Positions 14,746 to 21,323 of a stretch of 32,931 nucleotides of DNA are shown here, piece after piece. Numbering within the stretch: position 1 is the stretch's first letter; each line of letters opens with the position of its first letter. Below the pieces are notes generated by a model. It was not told where the DNA came from. It saw only the letters and a program-made list of their open reading frames with translations, and searched no databases. Where the stretch lies: assembly GCA_021791635.1 (NCBI GenBank), contig JAJYWF010000015.1, forward strand, positions 1-32,931, read 5' to 3'. Source of the stretch: Actinomycetes bacterium. Its GTDB lineage: Bacteria; Actinomycetota; Acidimicrobiia; Acidimicrobiales; RAAP-2. A program made the translations under genes and the position numbers.

Positions 14746-16660
14746 CCAGGACCTTCTGGGCGGCCGCCACACCTACTCCGGTCCACCCTTCGGGACCGAG
14801 CACCCGGGCCTCCGGGCCGGCCTGGAGGAGGAGCCGCTCCAGCCACGCCACCCCGCCGACGGACAAGGTGACCTCTAGGGACCCTGTGACCAGCGGGTGG
14901 CGGTCCAGGAGCGGGACGGCATCGGCCACCCACCTCGCCCCCGGGCCGAGGTGGATGCGGACCGGCACGGCGCCCGGCCCCGGCACGAAGACCGCTCGGC
15001 CGACCCGGGACGGGTCGACCGGTCCGCGGGGGCGGGATCCCACGACGTCGATCCGGACGATCCGGTCGACTCGAAAGCGCCGGTGCCCTTCCGCTTGGTG
15101 GCAGTAGGCATCGAGGTACCAGTGCCCGTCGATCGACAACACCACCAGCGGGTCCACGACTCGCCGGGTGGTCTCGTCGCTCGAAGCCGAGTAGTAGTCG
15201 ATGGCCAGCTGCGACGACTCGTCCACGGCGCGCCGGACCTCTTGGAGGAACGGTGGGTCGTCGAGGTCCACCACCACCCCCGCACGACCCCCCAGGGCGG
15301 TTTCGAGTTTGGCCAGGGCTCGCCCCAGTGAGCCGTCGGGGTCGGCTCCTGGAACCGCCTGGACGGCACGGGCCGCGGCCGCCAGGGCGAAGCCCTCTGC
15401 GCTCGTCAACCGCCGGGGCCGAGCCAAGGAGCGGGGCAGCGTCGCCTCCACCGTGTCTCGGGTCACGATGATGTCGAGGAGGGTGTCAGGGGTGTACGGG
15501 GGGACGCCACAGCACGCCGCCAACTCGAGCTCACGAACCACGTCATCTTCGGGCATCGAGAAGCGCGCCGCCACGTCGGCGATCGGAGCTTCGCCGACCT
15601 GCCCCAGCCAGCTCACAATGGCCAGGAGCCGGGTGAGCCGGGTCCTGGCGTCCACCGGTCTCCCCGAGGTGCGCACGATGGGCCCGGACCGCGGCCGAGG
15701 GGGCTCGGTCGTGGGCGGAGGTGACGGGTCGATCGGGGCTGCCCGGGCGATGGCCTCCAACCACTCCACCATGGCGGCGCGCGTCGGGCCGGGCCCGACC
15801 ACTTCGGCATGGTCCAGGAGCCCGAGGACCCACGACCGGCTGGCCTCGGTGCTGACCACCCCGAGGCGCAGGAGCACCGTCCCGTCGGCCCGTCTCTCGA
15901 TCACCGCCCGTTCACCTACTTCGGCGACGACTCGCGGCGCTGAGACCGCGTCCACCAGGACCTCGACGTTGTCCCCCCCGCCGGTGGAGGCACGCCACGA
16001 TCCCTCCAGGTCCACCGTCGCGGCCTGAAAACCTTCGGGCGGGTCTCCGGAGCCCGGGAGGTCGACGACCGGCGTGGACTCGAACCGGTCGACCCTGAAG
16101 GTGCGGACGTCGTCGCGGGTGCGGTCCCACGCCACCAGGTACCAGTGGCCGTGGCGGAAGCGGAGGCCGCCGGGGGCCACCGACCTCTCCACCCCGCGGT
16201 AGGTGAACGTCACCTGGGCGCGGTTCTTCACGGCGTCGAACAGAGGACCCAGGGTGGCATCGGGCGCCAGCGACACCACCGGCTGGACGTCGGCCACACC
16301 CGAGGTTCCGAGCTTGAGCAGCGCGTCGTGCCCGCTGGCGTCACCCAGCTCGACCGCGGCCACAGCCAGGTGGAGCGCGGCCTGCTCGTCGGGAGAGAGA
16401 TCGAGGTCCGGAAGGTAGACGGCGTCGGCGTCCACCAGGTACCCGTACTGGTCGGGTCCCTCCACCGCCTCGGTCCGGATCGGGATCCCCTCCTCGCGGA
16501 GCAGGCGCTTGTCGCGCTCGAACGCCTGTCGCCGGGCATCTCGGGTCGGTGGGTACCCGGGAACTTCGTCGGCGATCTCGCTGAGGGTCATCGGGCGTGA
16601 CGTCTGCATGAGGACCAAGACCAGGTCGGCCAAGCGCTCGAGTCGATCGGGACCAGCCAT
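14726..16660 (-). CDS. pafBC: PafBC fusion: two-module WYL transcriptional regulator
   Basis: The 644-residue protein contains two complete helix-turn-helix/WYL units in tandem. Module 1 (about 1-330) begins MAGPDRLERLADLVLVLMQ with winged helix LSEIADEVPGYP, then WYL region VTFTYRGVERSVAPGGLRFR and HWYLVAWDRTRDDVRTFRVD. A Pro-rich linker (about 335-360) leads to module 2, beginning TRLTRLLAIVSWLGQ, with WYL strand LAIDYYSASSDETTRRVVDP and GHWYLDAYCHQAEGHRRFRVD. In mycobacteria separate PafB and PafC activate the LexA-independent DNA-damage response; fused forms are known in other actinobacteria. WYL domains sense single-stranded nucleic acid, which would suit a gene beside a relaxase, but that link is inference. 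The usual pafA partner is not in the window. ATG 16660 is chosen by module alignment and a TAGGCT box 7 nt upstream. Confidence 0.88.
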   Translation of the reverse strand: MAGPDRLERLADLVLVLMQTSRPMTLSEIADEVPGYPPTRDARRQAFERDKRLLREEGIPIRTEAVEGPDQYGYLVDADAVYLPDLDLSPDEQAALHLAVAAVELGDASGHDALLKLGTSGVADVQPVVSLAPDATLGPLFDAVKNRAQVTFTYRGVERSVAPGGLRFRHGHWYLVAWDRTRDDVRTFRVDRFESTPVVDLPGSGDPPEGFQAATVDLEGSWRASTGGGDNVEVLVDAVSAPRVVAEVGERAVIERRADGTVLLRLGVVSTEASRSWVLGLLDHAEVVGPGPTRAAMVEWLEAIARAAPIDPSPPPTTEPPRPRSGPIVRTSGRPVDARTRLTRLLAIVSWLGQVGEAPIADVAARFSMPEDDVVRELELAACCGVPPYTPDTLLDIIVTRDTVEATLPRSLARPRRLTSAEGFALAAAARAVQAVPGADPDGSLGRALAKLETALGGRAGVVVDLDDPPFLQEVRRAVDESSQLAIDYYSASSDETTRRVVDPLVVLSIDGHWYLDAYCHQAEGHRRFRVDRIVRIDVVGSRPRGPVDPSRVGRAVFVPGPGAVPVRIHLGPGARWVADAVPLLDRHPLVTGSLEVTLSVGGVAWLERLLLQAGPEARVLGPEGWTGVGVAAAQKVLARYHID

Positions 16661-16665
16661 CGGCG

Positions 16666-16678
16666 CGAGCCTACGGTG
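16666..16678 (-). promoter_or_regulatory. pafBC promoter core identical to that of gpsA
   Basis: CGAGCCTACGGTG (plus-strand reading) contains the minus-strand box TAGGCT, 7 nt before the pafBC ATG. Sequence and distance match the gpsA site at 10260-10272. No Shine-Dalgarno lies between it and the ATG. Confidence 0.5.
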
Positions 16679-16787
16679 AACGTTCCACGCCCGCGTCCGG
16701 GCGCTCGGACACGAAGGCGGCTTCCCGATGGCCCGCGACCGACCGGCGTCCACCGCTCCATCGGGGATCAGGAGGCGGCAGCACTGC

Positions 16788-17261
16788 TCACGGCACACCG
16801 ATATGGCTGTGGCCGAAGTGCAGCGGAGGCCGGGATATCAGCAACGTCGCCACCAGGCGGTCGCCGGGGTACACCAGCTCCACCACGGCCAGGTGCCCCC
16901 GCTCGCGTCCGACCGGATGCACCACCTCGTCGGCCCGGAAGGACCCCGAGAATGCCACCAGGCAGACCCGAGAGACGCCACCTCCGGCCGACGTCGCCGC
17001 CCGGTACAGGTGAGGGGCTGGGCCCTTCAAAGAGGCCACCGAGACCAGACGGACGCCGTCCAGCCGGCCCTGGCCGTGCACCGCCGTCGTGGCCGCCGGC
17101 AGGGCGCCGTAACACACGCTGCTGGACGTGCCCAGGTCGTTCCTGACCGACGTGCAGCCCGACGCCAGGAGGCTCACCAACGCCGCGACGGCCGCCATGG
17201 TGACGACACGGGCCTTCCCAGCCTGGACCTTCCCGGCCTGCACCTTCCCGGCCTGCATCAT
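16788..17261 (-). CDS. Putative lipoprotein with repeat-built signal peptide
   Basis: A 157-residue exported protein of unknown function. The n-region is QAGKVQAGKVQAGKAR, encoded by three 15-bp repeats, followed by a hydrophobic stretch and the lipobox LLASGC with Cys36 as lipidation site. The mature part is Ser/Thr-rich and contains VCYGALPAATTAVHG and a later LLISRPPLHFGHSHIGVP end; two further cysteines (in SSVCYG and SRVCLVAF) might form a disulfide. The ATG at 17261 overlaps the TGA of the upstream membrane-protein gene as ATGA, giving strong start evidence and predicting coupling. ATG 17258 and ATG at about 17198 (MAAVAALV) are alternatives. It is the last gene of the pilB-pilT-pilC transcription unit, so a surface role with the pilus is possible but unproven. 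Confidence 0.75.
   Translation of the reverse strand: MMQAGKVQAGKVQAGKARVVTMAAVAALVSLLASGCTSVRNDLGTSSSVCYGALPAATTAVHGQGRLDGVRLVSVASLKGPAPHLYRAATSAGGGVSRVCLVAFSGSFRADEVVHPVGRERGHLAVVELVYPGDRLVATLLISRPPLHFGHSHIGVP
17214..17258. repeat. Three tandem 15-bp repeats in a signal-peptide coding region
   Basis: Units at 17214-17228, 17229-17243 and 17244-17258 share CTTCCC(A/G)GCCTG(G/C)A(C/T). On the minus strand each encodes five residues of the QAGKV series in the lipoprotein n-region. Because each unit is 15 bp, gain or loss would preserve the reading frame. Confidence 0.8.
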
Positions 17262-18253
17262 CGGGACACCTCCAGCGCCGGCGAACGGACCTGGCGGGGC
17301 CAACGCCCCCGGCGAAGGGCCACCGCGCCCCAGCCCCAGGCCATCCACCCCACCACGAGCTCCGCCCAGAAGCTTATGAGCCGGTAGATGAGCACCGCGT
17401 CGACCGTCGAGGCGTGCGCTCCCCCGAAGTACGCCAGCGCGATGGTGATGCTGCCTTCGACGGCACCGAGGCCGCCGGGCGTGATCGGTAGGTTGGCCGC
17501 CAGCTGCCCCGCCCCGTAGGCCAAGAGGAGCCCCTTCCAGGGGATCCCGGCCCCCACCACCAGGAAGGAGAAGGCGAAGCAGGCGCAGTCACCCAGCCAG
17601 TTCGCCAGGCCCCAGCCCACCACGGCCCCGGCCTTCCTCCAGTCCAAGCGCACCACCGTGACCCGGGACACGATCCGCTCGATCTGGACCTCGAGATCCC
17701 CGCGAGGCCGCCCGACGAGGCGGTGCGACATTCGCACCGTCCAGCGCACGGCGACGGCCAGTGGCCGCTCGTAGACGAAGAGCGCTCCGGCGGCAAGGGC
17801 CGCCACCAGCACGCCGGCCACCACCGGGACCAGGTCCAACGACGCGCCCTCCTCGGTGGCCAGCACCAGCCCGATGGCGGCCAGGAGGGCCAGTGAAAGG
17901 GCGGCAGCGACACCCGTTCCCACCAGGGCCCAACCGGCGATCTCGTCGTCGGCACCCAGCCGGCGATACCAGCGGAAGCCGTACACCGCGGCCAGGGCCG
18001 GGCCTCCGGGAAGGGAGTTCGTGATGGCCTGGGAGGCCAGCGTGATCCCCACCAGCGGGGCCACCGGCGGGTCCAGGCCTCCGGCTCGAAGAAGCCGCCA
18101 CTGCACGCCGGCGAAGGCGACCACCGACACCGCCTCGACCAGGACGGCCGGGGGTAGCCACCACCAGCGCAGGTGGTCGAGGACTGTCCCGAACCCGCTG
18201 AGCTCGCCCCGGTGACCGGCCAGAACGTCGACGGCCACGACCAGCAGCCCCAC
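17258..18253 (-). CDS. YbhN/LPG-synthase-TM family membrane protein
   Basis: At least 331 residues with about eight transmembrane helices and the family signature TNSLPGGPALAAVYGFRWYRRLGA (positions about 80-103), later NLPITPGGLGAVEGSITIALAYFG, matching the flippase-like transmembrane domain of lysylphosphatidylglycerol synthases and YbhN proteins. The aminoacyl-transferase domain of MprF is absent, so a flippase or unknown membrane role is more likely than lipid aminoacylation. The start is problematic: GTG 18253 cuts into helix 1, while the in-frame upstream sequence (RRRWWRRFRRSWPVLRWLLG) looks like its genuine cytoplasmic, positively charged lead-in, yet contains no ATG, GTG or TTG back to the pilC stop. 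It follows pilC closely and overlaps the downstream lipoprotein gene by 4 bp. Confidence 0.8.
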   Translation of the reverse strand: MGLLVVAVDVLAGHRGELSGFGTVLDHLRWWWLPPAVLVEAVSVVAFAGVQWRLLRAGGLDPPVAPLVGITLASQAITNSLPGGPALAAVYGFRWYRRLGADDEIAGWALVGTGVAAALSLALLAAIGLVLATEEGASLDLVPVVAGVLVAALAAGALFVYERPLAVAVRWTVRMSHRLVGRPRGDLEVQIERIVSRVTVVRLDWRKAGAVVGWGLANWLGDCACFAFSFLVVGAGIPWKGLLLAYGAGQLAANLPITPGGLGAVEGSITIALAYFGGAHASTVDAVLIYRLISFWAELVVGWMAWGWGAVALRRGRWPRQVRSPALEVSR

Positions 18254-18377
18254 TCCGAGCAGCCATCGCAGGACCGGCCAGCTCCGGCGGAACCGGCGCC
18301 ACCAGCGCCGGCGCCCGGCGTGACGATTCGGCTCGGGATCGGGTGGCGCGCCAGAGGCGTCGGTCGACGTCAGCCCC

Positions 18378-19601
18378 TCAGCCGATGAGCTTGATGTAGT
18401 CGAACATCGGCAAGTACAGGCAGATGATGATGGTGCCGACGACCGCGCCCATCATCACCACGAGGAGCGGCTCGAGGATCGAGGTCAGGTTGTCCACGGT
18501 CTGGTTGACCTCGCCGTTGTAGAAGTCCGAGATCCGCTGAAGCATCTCGTCGAGGGCACCGGTCTGCTCGCCCACTTCCACCATCTGGACGACGAGGGGT
18601 GGGAACACGTCGTGAGAGCGCATGGGATCGGCGAACGGCTTCCCTTCGCGAACGGCGGCCTTCGTGTCCATCAGGGCCTGAGCCACCACCGCGTTCCCCG
18701 CCGCTTGGGCGACGATGTCGAGGGCCTCCATGGCCGGCACGCCGGCCGCCAGGAGCGACGACAGCGTCGAGGAGAAGCGGCTGAGGGCCGCCTTGTGGGC
18801 CAGCGGCCCGAAGATGGGGGGCTTGAGCTTGAAGGAGTCCCACTTGAGGCGCCCGGTGTCGGTCCTGATCCACCGGCGAAACACGATGACGGCGATCACG
18901 ACCACCGCCAAGATGATGAGCACCCTCCAGCTGGCCAGGGTGTTGGAGACCTTGATCAAGGCCAGGGTGGGTCCCGGAAGCGGCCCGCCGAGGGTCTTGA
19001 ACAGCCTCTTGAAGATGGGGACGATGACGATCATCATGGCCAGGAAGATGATCCCGATCACGCAGACCACCACCACCGGGTAGGTCATGGCGCCCCGGAT
19101 CTTCCGGGAGAGCTCCACCTGCTTCTCGAGCTGGGTCGCCGTGCTCTTCAAGACGGTGTCGATCGAACCACCGATCTCACCGGCCTGGACCATCGACACG
19201 TACAGGCTGTTGAACACCTTGGGATGCTTGGCCAGAGCAGCCGACAGGGTCGACCCTGCTTCCACGTCGTTGCGGACCTCGAGCAGCTTCTGGCCCAGGT
19301 ACTTGTTCTCCACCTGGTTCGCCAGCACGGCCAATGCCCGGCTGATCGACAGTCCCGAGTCCACCATGGTGGCGAACTGCCGGGTGAAGACCGCCACCTC
19401 CTTGGGCTTGATCCGGTCGGTGAAGCCCGGGATCACGATCTCCGTCGAGAGCGTCCCGCCGGTCACCGGCGTGACCGACACCGGCATGTAGCCCATCTCC
19501 CGCAGGCGGGCGACGACCACCGGCATGCTGTCGGCTTCCAGCTTCCCTTGGATCAGCTTCCCGGCCTGGTCCCGGACCTTGTAGTCGAACGTGGTCGCCA
19601 T
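18378..19601 (-). CDS. pilC: Type IV pilus inner-membrane platform protein PilC
   Basis: A 407-residue GspF-family protein forming the membrane platform on which the PilB and PilT motors act. It starts MATTFDYKVRDQAGKLIQG, the usual N-terminal strand, and contains two copies of the cytoplasmic helical GspF domain. The first includes VAVFTRQFATMVDSGLSISRAL, the second LSRFSSTLSSLLAAGVPAMEAL. Three hydrophobic helices follow (about 170-195, 220-245 and 375-400). The pairing TGALDEMLQRISDFYN before the last helix is family-typical. Length is normal. The start is supported by the Shine-Dalgarno GAGGAGGGG just before it. It belongs to the pilB-pilT-pilC unit. Confidence 0.96.
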   Translation of the reverse strand: MATTFDYKVRDQAGKLIQGKLEADSMPVVVARLREMGYMPVSVTPVTGGTLSTEIVIPGFTDRIKPKEVAVFTRQFATMVDSGLSISRALAVLANQVENKYLGQKLLEVRNDVEAGSTLSAALAKHPKVFNSLYVSMVQAGEIGGSIDTVLKSTATQLEKQVELSRKIRGAMTYPVVVVCVIGIIFLAMMIVIVPIFKRLFKTLGGPLPGPTLALIKVSNTLASWRVLIILAVVVIAVIVFRRWIRTDTGRLKWDSFKLKPPIFGPLAHKAALSRFSSTLSSLLAAGVPAMEALDIVAQAAGNAVVAQALMDTKAAVREGKPFADPMRSHDVFPPLVVQMVEVGEQTGALDEMLQRISDFYNGEVNQTVDNLTSILEPLLVVMMGAVVGTIIICLYLPMFDYIKLIG

Positions 19602-19602
19602 G

Positions 19603-19662
19603 TCACCCCTCCTCGTACCGGTACGTTCCCCGGCGCCCGACGTCGATCTTGTAACCGCTCAT
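19603..19662 (-). CDS. Possible 19-residue ORF between pilT-like gene and pilC
   Basis: ATG 19662 opens a 19-codon frame (MSGYKIDVGRRGTYRYEEG) ending at TGA 19605-19603, one base before the pilC ATG (TGACATG). It starts 5 nt after the upstream pilT-like stop, so it fills the intergenic gap almost exactly. Its last codons double as the pilC Shine-Dalgarno. A GGGCGT/ACGCCC pseudo-palindrome precedes its ATG. It could be a coupling leader or a true micro-protein, or chance. Confidence 0.35.
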   Translation of the reverse strand: MSGYKIDVGRRGTYRYEEG

Positions 19663-19667
19663 GGGCG

Positions 19668-21323
19668 TCACGCCCCCCTCAGGTGGTTCCTGAAGTCCTC
19701 TTCGCTCCGACAACGGTCCATCGCCACCCCCTGGGTGATGACCTGCTGCTGGACCAAGGTCGCCAGGCTCTGGTCCATCGTCTGCATCCCGTACTGGCCA
19801 CCGGTCTGCATCAAAGAGTAGATCTGATGCGTCTTGGCCCCGCGGATGAGGTTCTGGACGGCCGTGGTGCACACCAGCACCTCGGCGGCGACGCAGCGAC
19901 CGTCGCCCGATGCGGTGGGGACGAGCTGCTGGGTGACGACGCCCTGGAGCGACGACCCGAGCTGGATACGGATCTGGTCCTGCTGGTTCGGCGGGAACAC
20001 GTCGATGATCCGATCGATGGTCGAAGGCGCATCCTGGGTGTGGAGGGTGGCGAAGACCAGGTGACCGGTCTCGGCCGCCGTCAAGGCCGTGGCGATGGTC
20101 TCGAGGTCCCGGAGCTCACCCACCAAGATGACGTCGGGGTCCTGGCGCAGCACCCGGCGGAGGGCCTCCGAGAAGGACGCGGTGTCGGCGCCGACCTCCC
20201 GCTGGCTGATCACCGAGCGCTTGTGGCCGTGGAGGAACTCGATGGGATCTTCCACGGTCACGATGTGCAGCGGCTTGGATCGGTTGATGATGTCGATCAA
20301 CGACGCCAGCGAGGTGGACTTCCCCGAGCCGGTCGGTCCGGTGACCAGCACCAGCCCCCGGCGGAGGTCCGTGAAACCCCGGATGGCTGCGGGGAGCCCG
20401 AGGGTCTCGAACTCGGGGATCTCGTGGGGGATCGGCCGGAGGGCCACGGCAACCGAACCCCGCTGGAGGCAGACGTTCACCCGGAACCTTCCGACCCCGG
20501 CGATGGTGTGGGAGGTGTCGAGCTCGTGCTCGGCTTCGAACCGTTCACGCTGGGTCTGAGGCAGTATCCCGAAGATCATGTCCCTCAGGGTGCTGTTGTC
20601 GATACGTCCCACGTCCTCCATCGGGCGCAGCGCGCCGTGCAGGCGCACCGTCGGGGGCATGTTGGCCGTGAGGTGGAGGTCGGACGCCCCGATGCTCACC
20701 GCGTACCGCAGCAGGTCGTCGACGTGCAGAGGGGTGTCGGTCAGCCCCTGGGCGCGGTTCCGGCTTCCCGAAGTCGGGGTCGGGGAAGTCCCGTTCCCAG
20801 CGGTGGCGGCGCCGGCATGGGCGGAAGAACCCGCCGCCGCGGTGGTGGTCGCAGCCGTAGTGGCAGTGCCGTTGCCCCCCCCTCCTACGAGGTGGGCGAT
20901 GGTCACCGGGTCACCCAGGGCCGGGACGACCTCTCGCCCCATCAGGTCGCTCAGCGACTTGACGTCGGCGGGCTCGGGTGGCTCGGCGAAGACCACGACC
21001 GCCTGGTTCCCCACCACCCGGACGGCCACCGCCTGGTGGTCCTGGGCCAGGAGGGTGGGGACCAGGTTCACTGCCTCGGGGGACGGCGGCTCGGCCTGGA
21101 GGTCCACCACCGGGAGCCGGGCCAGCTGAGCCAGCATGTTCACGGCTACCGGGGCGCTCACCACGCCTTGGGCGATGAGCAGCGCCCCGAGGGACACCCC
21201 ACCCTCGGACGCCTGGGCCAGGACCGGGGCCAGGGCATCTTCGGTCACGTAGCCGTCGCTGACCAGGGCCCGGCCCAGCCGGCGTGACCATTCAGTTCGC
21301 GTCGCTGCCGAGAGGGGGCTCAC
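19668..21323 (-). CDS. pilT: PilT-like retraction ATPase with PilB-type N-terminal domain
   Basis: A 551-residue chimera. Residues about 1-145 form a GspE/MshEN-like domain (RRLGRALVSDGYVTEDAL, then MLAQLARLPVVDLQAEPPSP and a PxDV-type EPADVKSLSDLMGREVVPALG), normally found on extension ATPases. A Gly/Ala/Thr/Ser linker (about 150-195) precedes a full PilT motor: ASDLHL, Walker A GPTGSGKST near residue 328, the Asp box EDPIEFLHGHKRS, Walker B PDVILVGELRD, the His box GHLVFATLHTQDA, and the PilT-type VQNLIRGAKTHQI in place of AIRNLIRE. It has no tetracysteine zinc site, unlike PilB. Start GTG 21323 overlaps the pilB TGA as GTGA. The motor should power pilus retraction, and the extra domain may let a ligand such as c-di-GMP control it (inference). 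A second, ordinary pilT lies at 25239-26339. Confidence 0.92.
   Translation of the reverse strand: MSPLSAATRTEWSRRLGRALVSDGYVTEDALAPVLAQASEGGVSLGALLIAQGVVSAPVAVNMLAQLARLPVVDLQAEPPSPEAVNLVPTLLAQDHQAVAVRVVGNQAVVVFAEPPEPADVKSLSDLMGREVVPALGDPVTIAHLVGGGGNGTATTAATTTAAAGSSAHAGAATAGNGTSPTPTSGSRNRAQGLTDTPLHVDDLLRYAVSIGASDLHLTANMPPTVRLHGALRPMEDVGRIDNSTLRDMIFGILPQTQRERFEAEHELDTSHTIAGVGRFRVNVCLQRGSVAVALRPIPHEIPEFETLGLPAAIRGFTDLRRGLVLVTGPTGSGKSTSLASLIDIINRSKPLHIVTVEDPIEFLHGHKRSVISQREVGADTASFSEALRRVLRQDPDVILVGELRDLETIATALTAAETGHLVFATLHTQDAPSTIDRIIDVFPPNQQDQIRIQLGSSLQGVVTQQLVPTASGDGRCVAAEVLVCTTAVQNLIRGAKTHQIYSLMQTGGQYGMQTMDQSLATLVQQQVITQGVAMDRCRSEEDFRNHLRGA

Noticed and set aside
18612-21287. 891-codon plus-strand frame antisense to pilC and the pilT-like gene
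   Set aside because: Its translation is Gly/His/Arg/Asp-rich with no family motif, while the opposite strand encodes clear pilus proteins. It is a GC-bias shadow.
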